DNA from: Euzebya tangerina
Lineage (GTDB): Bacteria; Actinomycetota; Nitriliruptoria; Euzebyales; Euzebyaceae
DNA: 64,000 bases
NCBI RefSeq assembly: GCF_003074135.1
Contig: NZ_PPDK01000001.1
Span: 682,001-746,000 of the forward strand
Reading direction: 5' to 3'
In this document: positions 1-7,672 of the stretch, in pieces
Layout of the letters: each line of letters starts with the position of its first letter
How positions within the stretch are numbered: position 1 is the first letter of the stretch
Position numbers and translations under genes: made by a program
The notes under the pieces: generated by a model
What the model saw: the letters and a program-made list of their open reading frames with translations, nothing else
Told to the model about the DNA's origin: nothing
The model's database searches: none

Positions 1-257
1 ACCGAACCGCGGGCGGCGTCGATGACGCCGTAGTCCTCACCGACGTGGCTGACCGTGCCGACCACGACCTGACCAGCGGCCCGAACCTCGACGCGGTCCC
101 CGCGGATCATCATCTCGCGGGCCACCCCGGGGAGGGTCCGCGCCCGGAGTTCCGCCTGGAGCGCGAGCGCCTCGTACTCGGCCTGCTCGGCGCGGATCTC
201 GGCACTCATCTGCGCGTCGAGCTGGCCCAGCAGGGGGTCGGTCTCCGGGTTGTCCAC
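1..257 (-). CDS. Conserved actinobacterial hypothetical protein, 5' part only
   Basis: The reverse strand is open from a GTG at 257 to the window edge, about 85 residues, so the C-terminus is missing. The N-terminal half is helical and Glu/Ala-rich (DPLLGQLDAQMSAEIRAEQ). It is followed by a beta-rich stretch with VEVRAAGQVVVGTV and HVGEDYGVID, which looks like a small SH3/LSm-like barrel. Small actinobacterial proteins with this helix-plus-barrel layout are known but uncharacterised; that comparison is from memory. It is divergent from the protease gene starting at 311. An in-frame TTG about 8 codons upstream is an alternative start. No function is assigned. Confidence 0.55.
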   Translation of the reverse strand, partial: MDNPETDPLLGQLDAQMSAEIRAEQAEYEALALQAELRARTLPGVAREMMIRGDRVEVRAAGQVVVGTVSHVGEDYGVIDAARGS

Positions 258-310
258 AGCCAGCGGAATGCTACAGGCCAAGGCCCGCGCACAGAGTTAC
301 GGTTGTGGGT

Positions 311-2863
311 ATGGCACTGGGTCGGTTTGGCACACGCGCGGTTCTGGCACTCGTCCTGCTCGTGGGCGCTGCCGTGCTGCCCGCCGGCATCAGCCCGGCT
401 GGGGCCACCGTGAGCCAACTCTCGGCGGCAGCGCATGCGGCCACAGCTGGCGTGGACGACGTCGATCAGGCCGTGGTGGACCGCCTCACGCAGCTGCATG
501 CGATCCGCGGAGCCGGGACTGACGCGACGCTGTCAGGTGGCACCCCACTGGTGGAGGGCCCCTCCGCACCCACGGACCCGCTGACCCGGTCCCCTGTCAT
601 CCCGGGCTCCTACCTGGTGACGACGAACGGCGTGTACGACCGGCGCGCGTACACCGCGGCCGGCTTCGACGACGCCACCTGGATCGGCTCCGGGGTCGTC
701 CACGTGACGGTTGATCCGGCCATGGCTGACCAGGCCGTCGCGGGACTGCGAGGCCAGCCGGGTGTGGTCTCGGTCGAGCCCAACCGGCAGCGTCAGTTCC
801 ACGCCGTGCCGAACGACCCCGGCTACGTCGACCAGTGGTCGCACCAGATCACCCAGATCGAACGCGCCTGGGACGAGACGACCGGCAACGCCGACGTCCT
901 GGTGGCCGTCGCCGACTCGGGCATCGTCGCCTCCCACCCCGACCTTGCCGGGGTCGTCACCGAGCAAGTCGATGCCGGCACCGGGCAGATCATGCAGGGG
1001 GCGACCGACAACGACATCTGCCGGGTCGGACACGGCACCTGGGTGGCCGGGGTGCTGGCCGGTGTAGGGGACAACGCGACCGGGATTGCTGGCGTCAACT
1101 GGGACCTGTCGATCCTCGACATCAACACCGCCGACCCGAGCCTCGGCTGCAGCGGGCCCAGCGACGTCGGCACCATCGCGGCCATCGACTACGCCGCCCG
1201 CCAGGGCGCCGACGTGGTGAACCTGAGCCTGGGTGGCCCCGAGACGGAGTGCCCGCGCGCGCTGCAGCAGGCCATCACCAGCGCGATCGAGCAGGGCACC
1301 ATCGTGGTGGCCTCGAGTGGGAACGGCGGACCCAGTGGGGCGGCCAACACCCCGGGCAGCTGCAACGGCGTCATCTCCGTCGGGTCCGTCACGCCGACCA
1401 GTTCGATCTCCGGCTTCTCGACCACCAACCCCTACGTCGACCTGGTCGGGCCCGGTGGGACGGGCGGCCAGCCCAGTTCGGCCGCCGACGTCCTGACCAC
1501 CAGCTTCTACGCCAACGGTGCGCAGACCGGCGAGTACGTCGCGGTCGCGGGCACCTCCTTCTCCGCCCCCTACGTCTCGGGCGTCGCGGCCCTCATCCGC
1601 GCGGTCAACCCCGCCCTGACGCCGACGCAGGTCGAGTCGCTGCTCGAGTCCACGGCGACCGACCTGGGACCCACAGGACGGGACGACCAGTACGGCTGGG
1701 GTCTGGTCAATGCCGACGCGGTGGTCGCGGCGGCGTCGGGAGATCCCGTCGGCGAGCCGGAGCCCGATCCGAACTTCCCGACACCGAGCCCGGGCGATGA
1801 CGACGACCCCATCCGACCCGGCGGCAATGTCAACGTCATCCGCATCGCGTCCGGGCCGACCACTGAGCCCATCCCGCAAGCCGTCCAGGTTTCTGAGAGT
1901 GTCTTCGCGAGTGTCGGGGAGAGCCCCGGTCCCGCGACCGGCGTCCGCGCCCAGTGGGGTGTGATCGCTCGAGAGGACGACTACGCCGACGCCTTGGCCG
2001 GGTCGACACTGACGCTCGGTCAGGCGCCGCTGCTCTTCACGACGCAGACCGGACCCCTCGCTGAGGAGACGTCAGGCGAGTTGCGGCGGGTGCTGGAGCC
2101 CGGCTCGACGGTCTACCTGCTGGGTGGGGTCAACGCGCTCCCAGCGGGACTCGAGGCGGAGGTCACGGCCCTCGGCTTCGACCCCGTGCGACTGGCCGGT
2201 CCGATCCGCGAGTCGACGGCTGCCGCGGTCGCGGACGAGGTCGACGAGCTCCTCGTCAAGGACGGTCTCGAGCCGGCGAGCACCGTGGTGATCGCGACCC
2301 GCCAGAACTGGCCCGACGCGGTCGGTGGCGGGCCGCTCGGCTCCCAGTTCGGGATGCCGATCCTGCTCACGCCGACCGACTCGCTGGCCCGCGAGACCGC
2401 AGAGGCCCTCGCCGCTCGCGACCTCGAGCGGGTGTACGTCATCGGCGGCAATGCGGCCATCTCCGACGCGACGGAGGCCCTGATCGCTGAGCAGATCGAT
2501 ACCGCGACCATCACCCGACTCGGCGGTCTTGAGCGCGCCGAGACGCTGCTCGAGGTCTCCGGAGAGATCGAGCGCCTGTTCGGGTTGACCGCACTCGAGC
2601 GGCCGCGCAACGCGCTGGCCGTGAACCTCCGTCGGGACGACGGGTTCGCGCACGTGCTGTCCGCAACCGTGCCCGCCGCAGCCTTCACCGGGTTCTTCAT
2701 CCCCATCGAGGGTGATGGCGGCACGATCCTGACCCAGCAGACCCAGGACTTCATCCTCGGGTTGGGTCTCGACACCTTCCTCATGGGCGGACCGGATCTC
2801 ATCGCCGACGAGACCGGCCAGCAGATCCTGCAGCTGATCCGAGAGACACCCGACAGCACGTGA
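311..2863 (+). CDS. Secreted subtilisin-like serine protease (S8) with C-terminal CWB2 cell-wall-binding repeats
   Basis: About 850 residues. A Sec-type signal peptide (to about residue 32, ending PAGA) is followed by a propeptide-like region and an S8 catalytic domain (about 165-475). The triad is Asp202 (AVADSGI), His241 (GHGTWVAG) and Ser416 (GTSFSAPYVSG), with oxyanion Asn338 (SGNGG). After a Pro/Asp linker, residues 510-850 hold three cell-wall-binding type 2 repeats, recognisable by ADALAGS, VYLLGG, VYVIGG and FLMGG motifs, which in this family anchor proteins non-covalently to the wall. It should therefore act outside the cell at the surface. A GTG at 305 is an alternative start. The stop overlaps the next start (GTGA), so translation of a cytoplasmic methyltransferase may be coupled to it. 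Confidence 0.93.
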   Translation: MALGRFGTRAVLALVLLVGAAVLPAGISPAGATVSQLSAAAHAATAGVDDVDQAVVDRLTQLHAIRGAGTDATLSGGTPLVEGPSAPTDPLTRSPVIPGSYLVTTNGVYDRRAYTAAGFDDATWIGSGVVHVTVDPAMADQAVAGLRGQPGVVSVEPNRQRQFHAVPNDPGYVDQWSHQITQIERAWDETTGNADVLVAVADSGIVASHPDLAGVVTEQVDAGTGQIMQGATDNDICRVGHGTWVAGVLAGVGDNATGIAGVNWDLSILDINTADPSLGCSGPSDVGTIAAIDYAARQGADVVNLSLGGPETECPRALQQAITSAIEQGTIVVASSGNGGPSGAANTPGSCNGVISVGSVTPTSSISGFSTTNPYVDLVGPGGTGGQPSSAADVLTTSFYANGAQTGEYVAVAGTSFSAPYVSGVAALIRAVNPALTPTQVESLLESTATDLGPTGRDDQYGWGLVNADAVVAAASGDPVGEPEPDPNFPTPSPGDDDDPIRPGGNVNVIRIASGPTTEPIPQAVQVSESVFASVGESPGPATGVRAQWGVIAREDDYADALAGSTLTLGQAPLLFTTQTGPLAEETSGELRRVLEPGSTVYLLGGVNALPAGLEAEVTALGFDPVRLAGPIRESTAAAVADEVDELLVKDGLEPASTVVIATRQNWPDAVGGGPLGSQFGMPILLTPTDSLARETAEALAARDLERVYVIGGNAAISDATEALIAEQIDTATITRLGGLERAETLLEVSGEIERLFGLTALERPRNALAVNLRRDDGFAHVLSATVPAAAFTGFFIPIEGDGGTILTQQTQDFILGLGLDTFLMGGPDLIADETGQQILQLIRETPDST

Positions 2864-3648
2864 CGAGCGCCGCCGAGCGCTGGACCCGGGAGCTGGCCGC
2901 CTGGGAGATTCCGCCGGCCATCCTCCAGGCGGCCCCACGCAACCCGTATGAGTTTCCACTGGCGCAGATCGCCTCGCCATCGGGCGACGCGCTGGCCAGC
3001 CCCACGGGACAGGCTGTCCTCGATGTGCTGCGGCCGGGCGAGACCCTGCTCGACGTCGGGTGTGGCGCGGGGCGCAACACGGGTGCCTTCACCGAGCAGT
3101 TCCGCGTCGTCGGGATCGAGCCCCGGCCGGCACTGGCCCAGTTGGCATCCGAGCGTGGCATCGACGTGCACGGTGGGCGCTGGCCCGAGGTAGCGGAGAC
3201 GGTCGACGACGCGCCGGTCGTGGTCTCCCACCACGTGATGTACGACGTCCAGGCGCCTGTCCCCTTCCTGCAGGCGATGCACCGTCGAGCGACCCGGCGC
3301 GTGGTCATCGAAGTCACGGACCGTCACCCGTGGGTGTCGGTGGGGCCGCTGTACCAGGCGGTGCATGGGATCGATCGGCCGACCGGGCCCTCTGCTGACC
3401 TGCTGGCCGGTGTGGTCGAGGAGGCCGTGGGGGCGGTCCCCGAGCAGGTCACCTGGAAGCGGACCGGCTCCACCTACGACGACGTGGAGGCCTTCCTCGA
3501 TCACCAACGGCGCATGCTCTGCATCGACCAGGCGCATCCACAGGCCACGGCACTCCGTGAGGCGGCCCTGGCCTCGGTTGAGGTGACGGACGACGGCGCC
3601 GTCCAACTGCCCGACGTCCACCAGACCTCGCTGTGGTGGGACGTCTAG
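2860..3648 (+). CDS. Class I SAM-dependent methyltransferase
   Basis: 262 residues with a Rossmann-type SAM site: motif I LLDVGCGAGRNTG near residue 63, an acidic strand-2 end (VVGIEPRP) and a motif IV-like HHVMYDV. The C-terminal part carries an aromatic tail (SLWWDV). It starts at a GTG overlapping the protease stop by 4 bases. The substrate cannot be read from the sequence; it may be a small molecule or a surface-related substrate, given the coupling to a wall protease. Fold assignment is firm, function open. Confidence 0.85.
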   Translation: MTSAAERWTRELAAWEIPPAILQAAPRNPYEFPLAQIASPSGDALASPTGQAVLDVLRPGETLLDVGCGAGRNTGAFTEQFRVVGIEPRPALAQLASERGIDVHGGRWPEVAETVDDAPVVVSHHVMYDVQAPVPFLQAMHRRATRRVVIEVTDRHPWVSVGPLYQAVHGIDRPTGPSADLLAGVVEEAVGAVPEQVTWKRTGSTYDDVEAFLDHQRRMLCIDQAHPQATALREAALASVEVTDDGAVQLPDVHQTSLWWDV

Positions 3649-3697
3649 GTGGCCCCGTTCATCCGGCCGGCCCTCCGTAACCCGCTCCGCGACCAGG

Positions 3698-3739
3698 GTG
3701 TGTCATGTTCCTATGCCGCGCCGCCCGAACACGACACAC
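3698..3739. repeat. Long inverted repeat between genes
   Basis: Two 13-base arms, GTGTGTCATGTTC at 3698-3710 and GAACACGACACAC at 3727-3739, are reverse complements with one mismatch around a 16-base loop. It lies 49 bases after the methyltransferase stop. There is no T-run, so an intrinsic terminator is only one reading; an operator for the next gene is another. Confidence 0.6.
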
Positions 3740-3836
3740 ACCCGGCAGCCGGTCTGGCGTCGCCTGCAGGGACAGCAGCACGGCTCCTCGAGGGCTAACG
3801 AACCGTGATCCCTGCGGGCTGCAGCACCACACCCTG

Positions 3837-4286
3837 ATGGTTGCCCTGACCCGGGAGGAGCGTCGAGCGCTGCGCTCGACACTGCTCGACCGGGCGCCAT
3901 GGCTCGGCGACACGGATCGGGGCCCGCAGTCGGTGTCCGCCGGGGAGTGCGATCTCTGCGGGCAGGAGGCCCGCCTGGTCCAGCCGTGCGGACCCCCGCC
4001 CTCCGCCCTCGGCGCAGCGGCGGCACCCACCTGGGCGCTCGGGCGACGCTGCGCGGCCGAGCTCGGCGTGGCGGGCTGGTGCGACGGCCACGCGGAGGAG
4101 GCCAGGACCACGCTTGCCTGGTTGGCCGCGTTGCCGGCCAACGCCGACCTCGTCGCACGGCTGTGGTGGGTGGCGTGCGGAGAGGTCCGACCCGATCCGA
4201 CGCTGTCGCGCACGGCCGTGGCGTTGATCGCCGCCGACACCGTCGGCAACGCCGGCCCGCCGGGTGCTGATGAGGCCCTACCCTGA
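3837..4286 (+). CDS. Hypothetical protein with CxxC/Cys-His cluster
   Basis: 149 residues from the ATG at 3837. The frame is open further upstream to 3705, but that ATG sits inside the inverted repeat and the extension looks non-coding. The central part has CDLCG, then GRRCAAELG and WCDGHAEEA, a spacing that could bind a metal such as zinc, followed by two amphipathic helices (TLAWLAALPANADLVARLWW). It is 4 bases upstream of a glutamine amidotransferase gene and probably co-transcribed. I do not recognise the family. Confidence 0.6.
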   Translation: MVALTREERRALRSTLLDRAPWLGDTDRGPQSVSAGECDLCGQEARLVQPCGPPPSALGAAAAPTWALGRRCAAELGVAGWCDGHAEEARTTLAWLAALPANADLVARLWWVACGEVRPDPTLSRTAVALIAADTVGNAGPPGADEALP

Positions 4287-4290
4287 CGAC

Positions 4291-5022
4291 GTGACCGTCC
4301 GCATCATCCAGCACCTGCCCCACGAACACGACGGCGTCCTGGGAGAGGTCCTCGAACTCGCCGGCGTCAGCCGCGAGACCATCCGTGCCTGGACCGGCCA
4401 GCCGGTCCCGACCACCATACTCGGCATCGACGCTCTGGTGGTGCTGGGCGGCGACATGAACACCGACGAGGAGGCGCAGTGGCCGCACCTGGCCGATGTC
4501 CGGACCGCCATGCGGGCTGCCGTTGATGCTGACGTCCCCACGCTGGGCCTGTGCCTGGGTGCGCAACTGCTGACCGAGGCCGTGGGCGGGACTGTCACCC
4601 ACGGCACACCAGAGATCGGGTTCCCGCCCGTGTTCCTCACGCCTTCGGGGCGCGACCACGCCGTCCTCGGGGTCCTCCATCAGCTCACAGACCCGCTGGA
4701 CCCGCAGGCCGGCGTCCCGCTGTTCAACGCCCACGCAGACCAGATCCACCCACCAGCACACGCAACCTTGCTGGCCTTCTCCGACGCCACGCCGGTGCAC
4801 GCGTTCGCCGTGGGATCAGGTCTCGGCCTGCAGTTCCACGCCGAGATCGACGCGTCCTACGTCGCCTCCTACGTCGAAGCGGATGGCGTCGAGGCGTACC
4901 TCGAGGCCAATGGCTGGACCGGTGCGGAGCTCGTTGCCGCTGCCAGGCGCCACAACACTGCCCATCGCAGGGTCGGCCTGGCCCTCTTCGAGGCCTGGGC
5001 GCGACACGCCGGCGTGACCTGA
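4291..5022 (+). CDS. Class I glutamine amidotransferase (GMP-synthase-like, stand-alone)
   Basis: 243 residues from the GTG at 4291, chosen over GTG 4264/ATG 4270 because it avoids overlap with the previous gene and begins at the first beta strand (TVRIIQHLPHEHDG). The nucleophile elbow GLCLGAQ gives Cys88, and QFHAEID supplies His183 and Glu185 of the triad. Stand-alone proteins of this type hydrolyse glutamine or gamma-glutamyl compounds; the acceptor here is unknown. A second amidotransferase of this fold is fused to a dioxygenase-like domain at 53739. Confidence 0.85.
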   Translation: MTVRIIQHLPHEHDGVLGEVLELAGVSRETIRAWTGQPVPTTILGIDALVVLGGDMNTDEEAQWPHLADVRTAMRAAVDADVPTLGLCLGAQLLTEAVGGTVTHGTPEIGFPPVFLTPSGRDHAVLGVLHQLTDPLDPQAGVPLFNAHADQIHPPAHATLLAFSDATPVHAFAVGSGLGLQFHAEIDASYVASYVEADGVEAYLEANGWTGAELVAAARRHNTAHRRVGLALFEAWARHAGVT

Positions 5023-5046
5023 CCAGTTCCTGCAGCCCGCTCGCGG

Positions 5047-5055
5047 TTATCCACA
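5047..5055 (+). promoter_or_regulatory. DnaA box (TTATCCACA)
   Basis: Exact 9-base match to the DnaA box consensus in the 120-base gap before the first ssb-like gene. A related TTGTCCACA lies at 250-258 and a cluster of sites precedes dnaB. Binding is inferred from the motif alone. Confidence 0.45.
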
Positions 5056-5142
5056 GGTGGCCGCACTTTCCTCTCGGGGGCGGCGCCGAATGCAGAACTC
5101 TTGGTGCCGCACGTGACAGCACCACCCGAGAGGACCACAGCA

Positions 5143-5601
5143 ATGACCACGCCCAACACGATCACGGTGGCCGGCAACCTGACGGCTGATCCCGACTACC
5201 GCGTCACCTCCGGCGAGATCCCCCTCGTCCGCATCCGCATGGCCGTCAGCCGTCGGACCTACAACAAGGCCAACGACTCCTGGGACGACCGACACGACGG
5301 CTTCTTCACCGTGGTCTGCTGGCGCGAGATGGCCCGCCATGCCAGCGCCTCCCTGCGCAAGGGTGACCGGGTCGTGGTCAGCGGCCGGCTGATCCACCGC
5401 GAGTACGAGGTCACACCCGACGGGGACGATGGCCCGCCGCAGACCCGGAGCGTCGTCGAGATCGAAGCTGACGAGATCGGCGGGTCGCTCCGCTGGTCGT
5501 CCTGGGCCCGGATGCAGACCCGGGCCATCGACGGCACAGACCACGAGACGGCCTCAACCGGTCAGGCCGCTGAGGACACGGCTGTCGCACCCGCCGCGTA
5601 A
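5143..5601 (+). CDS. Single-stranded DNA-binding protein paralogue lacking the acidic tip
   Basis: 152 residues. The OB fold is intact (TITVAGNLTADPDYR, RTYNKANDSWDDRHDGFFTVVCW, LRKGDRVVVSGRL, VEIEADEIGGSLRW). The C-terminus ends in an Ala/Thr-rich tail with no DDxPF-type tip, the peptide that recruits partner proteins in canonical SSB. The ATG at 5143 follows a GAGAGG ribosome-binding site and is preferred to an in-frame GTG at 5101. It precedes rpsF and is followed by a canonical ssb (6090-6551), so this locus has two. Actinobacteria often encode a second SSB for specialised roles such as sporulation or recombination; the role here is unknown. Confidence 0.88.
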   Translation: MTTPNTITVAGNLTADPDYRVTSGEIPLVRIRMAVSRRTYNKANDSWDDRHDGFFTVVCWREMARHASASLRKGDRVVVSGRLIHREYEVTPDGDDGPPQTRSVVEIEADEIGGSLRWSSWARMQTRAIDGTDHETASTGQAAEDTAVAPAA

Positions 5602-5697
5602 CGTGCCGGCCACCACGACAAGACCGACATCAGGGAGACCGACGAGCAGACCGACGAGCAGGGAGTGAGCAAGCGGGTACGCTGATTGGTCCGTCCT

Positions 5698-5732
5698 GCC
5701 CTCCACGGGTGCAACCGCACGAGCGTGAGGGC
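5698..5732 (+). promoter_or_regulatory. Structured 5' leader of rpsF (candidate S6:S18 autoregulatory element)
   Basis: A hairpin with a 9-bp outer helix (5698-5707 with 5724-5732, one bulged C), a 1x3 internal loop, and a 4-bp inner helix closed by AACC lies 24 bases before the rpsF start. rpsF leaders in many bacteria carry an RNA that binds the S6:S18 complex and has a CCG-containing loop; the loop here reads AACCGCAC. The assignment is inference from position and shape. Confidence 0.35.
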
Positions 5733-5756
5733 CGCCCAAGACCGAAGGATGGTCAA

Positions 5757-6062
5757 TTGCGCACGTATGAACTGATGATGATCTCCCGCGGCGACCTCGA
5801 TGATGTCGCCGTGGACACCAACATCCGCCGCTTCACCGGGCTGATCGGTGAGCAAGGCGGCAAGGTGATCAACGTCGATCACTGGGGCAAGCGGCAGTTC
5901 GCCTACGAGATCGACCACCGGACCGAAGGCTTCTACACCGTCATCGATCTGGAGATCGACAGCGACGGTCTGAACGAGGTCGATCGCCAACTCGGCATCA
6001 CCGACGAGGTCGTCCGGCACAAGTTCGTCCGCCCGCCGATCCGCCTGAAGAAGGTCAAGTAG
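5757..6062 (+). CDS. rpsF: 30S ribosomal protein S6
   Basis: 101 residues, normal for the family, from a TTG start at 5757 preceded by AAGGA (5745-5749). This start gives the canonical N-terminus MRTYELMMI; an upstream GTG at 5709 would add a non-conserved extension lying over the leader hairpin. S6 features include HWGKRQFAYEI and YTVIDLEID. S6 binds S18 and 16S rRNA in the platform of the small subunit. It begins the conserved rpsF-ssb-rpsR-rplI block. Confidence 0.97.
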   Translation: MRTYELMMISRGDLDDVAVDTNIRRFTGLIGEQGGKVINVDHWGKRQFAYEIDHRTEGFYTVIDLEIDSDGLNEVDRQLGITDEVVRHKFVRPPIRLKKVK

Positions 6063-6089
6063 CAGACCGCCCACGCGGAGGAGTAGGCC

Positions 6090-6551
6090 ATGGCAGCGAA
6101 CCAAGAGAACAACATCACCGTCGTCGGGAACCTGACGAAGGATCCCGAGTTGCGGTACACCCCGGGCGGTCACGCCGTGGCCAACCTGGCCGTGGCCGTC
6201 AACCGGCGTGTGAGGAACTCCCAGACCAACGAGTGGGAAGACAGGCTCGATGGGTTCTTCGACGTCAACATCTGGCGTGACTACGCTGAGAACGTCGCCG
6301 AGTCCCTGCACAAGGGCGACCGCGTCGTCGTCATCGGCCGCCTCACGAAGCGGTCCTGGGAGGACAAGGACGGCAACACCCGGTGGCAGACCGAGATCGA
6401 GGCCGATGAGATCTGCCCCAGCCTTCGTTGGGCTCGTGCATCGGTGACCCGCGCCACCGGCGGAAGCGGAGGCGGAGGCGGAGGCGGCAGCACCGCCAGC
6501 CGTCCGCCGATGCCCAGCGCGCCACCGGACGCCGACGACGTCCCCTTCTAG
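6090..6551 (+). CDS. ssb: Single-stranded DNA-binding protein
   Basis: 153 residues: an OB fold ([17 protein letters not shown] to [12 protein letters not shown], about 1-115), a Gly-rich linker, and the conserved acidic tip DDVPF that docks replication and repair partners. It coats single-stranded DNA during replication and repair. It lies in the standard order between rpsF and rpsR. It is the housekeeping SSB here; the paralogue at 5143 lacks the tip. Confidence 0.97.
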   Translation: MAANQENNITVVGNLTKDPELRYTPGGHAVANLAVAVNRRVRNSQTNEWEDRLDGFFDVNIWRDYAENVAESLHKGDRVVVIGRLTKRSWEDKDGNTRWQTEIEADEICPSLRWARASVTRATGGSGGGGGGGSTASRPPMPSAPPDADDVPF

Positions 6552-6613
6552 CCGGCCTTCTCGACCGGCCCGCCCGAACCGCATCATCACCACCTGACCA
6601 AAGGACTCATCTC

Positions 6614-6856
6614 ATGGCCCGCCAACAGCCCCAGCGGCAACAGCGCCCCGCCAAGCGCAAGGAAGACTTCTTCAAGAAGAACAAGATCGAGTACATCGAC
6701 TACAAGGACGTCGAGCTGCTCAGCCGGTTCGTCTCCGAACGCGGCAAGATCCGCTCCGCCCGCGTCACCGGTGTCAACCCCCAGCAGCAGCGACTGCTCG
6801 CACAGGCGATCAAGAACGCCCGCGAGATGGCGCTGATGCCCTACACCAGCCGGTAG
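6614..6856 (+). CDS. rpsR: 30S ribosomal protein S18
   Basis: 80 residues starting [11 protein letters not shown], with the S18 core ([48 protein letters not shown]). It contains no Cys and so belongs to the zinc-independent form. It partners with S6 in the 30S platform. The upstream gap of 62 bases contains no other gene. Confidence 0.97.
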   Translation: MARQQPQRQQRPAKRKEDFFKKNKIEYIDYKDVELLSRFVSERGKIRSARVTGVNPQQQRLLAQAIKNAREMALMPYTSR

Positions 6857-6892
6857 ACGGGCCCACGGCAGCGGCACCAAGGAGTAACTGAC

Positions 6893-7516
6893 ATGCAGGT
6901 CATCCTGAAGGGCTTCGTCGACAACCTCGGCGACGCCGGAGACATCGTGGACGTCGCCAACGGCTACGCCACGAACTTCCTGATCCCCCAGAACCTGGCG
7001 ATGCGTGCCACCAAGGGCGCCGTCGCTGACGCCGAGGCGCTCAAGCGGTCGCGCCTGAAGCGCGAGGCCGTCGAGATCGCCGAGGCCGAGGAGCAGGCCA
7101 AGGGCCTGACCGGTCGCGTGCTGGTCGTGGAAGCCACGGCCGGCGAGGACGGCACCCTGTACGGGTCCGTCGGGAAGCGCGACGTCGCCGAGGCGCTCAA
7201 GCGCACCACGGGACTGGAAGTGGACAGCAAGCGGGTGGACCTGGACCGCCCGCTGAAGACCGTCGGCCAGCACGACGTCGGTGTGAAGCTGCACCGCGAG
7301 GTCACCGTGATGATGGTGGTCGACGTCGTGGCCGACGAGGTCATCGAGTCCGGTGCCGGGGAGCTCGAGGAGGCACTTGCCGAGGTCGACGAGCTGACCG
7401 CCGAGCAGCAGGCCGCCACAGAGGCCGGCTACGCCCCGGTGGACGCCGAGCCAGCCTCAGACGGCACCATCGGCGCGACCGCTCCATCGGTGGCCGCGGA
7501 GGACGAGGACGAGTAA
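6893..7516 (+). CDS. rplI: 50S ribosomal protein L9 with acidic C-terminal extension
   Basis: 207 residues; L9 is usually about 150. The N-terminal rRNA-binding domain (MQVILKGFVDNLG, NGYATNFLIPQ), the long connecting helix and the C-terminal domain (TLYGSVGKRDVAEAL) are all present. After residue 150 an extra tail of about 55 residues is rich in Glu, Ala and Asp and ends EDEDE. The ATG follows AAGGAG with normal spacing. The tail is probably disordered; its role is unknown. Confidence 0.96.
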   Translation: MQVILKGFVDNLGDAGDIVDVANGYATNFLIPQNLAMRATKGAVADAEALKRSRLKREAVEIAEAEEQAKGLTGRVLVVEATAGEDGTLYGSVGKRDVAEALKRTTGLEVDSKRVDLDRPLKTVGQHDVGVKLHREVTVMMVVDVVADEVIESGAGELEEALAEVDELTAEQQAATEAGYAPVDAEPASDGTIGATAPSVAAEDEDE

Positions 7517-7549
7517 CCCTCCCAACCAATTGGATTTTGCGGCCCCTCG

Positions 7550-7571
7550 GACCCCTGCGGTTCGGGGGGTC
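7550..7571 (+). terminator. Possible terminator hairpin after rplI
   Basis: GACCCC (7550-7555) and GGGGTC (7566-7571) pair around a 10-base loop, 34 bases after the rplI stop and before the convergent serine dehydratase gene. There is no T-run, as is common in high-G+C actinobacteria. Confidence 0.35.
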
Positions 7572-7672
7572 GTGTGCTGCGGCGGGCCCCCGGGCGTGTC
7601 ACGTTCCGAGCACCACGACCCGGCACCCGACCTGACACCCGACTCGGACCCCAAGCGGCCCGAGCCGCGTGG

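Noticed and set aside
3705-3836. N-terminal extension of the Cys-rich protein from ATG 3705
   Set aside because: That ATG lies in the inverted repeat, and the extension has no conserved or structured pattern; ATG 3837 is a better start.
5637-5660. Two adjacent copies of GACCGACGAGCA before rpsF
   Set aside because: Only two short copies with a partial third; no link to a function beyond possible chance slippage in the gap.
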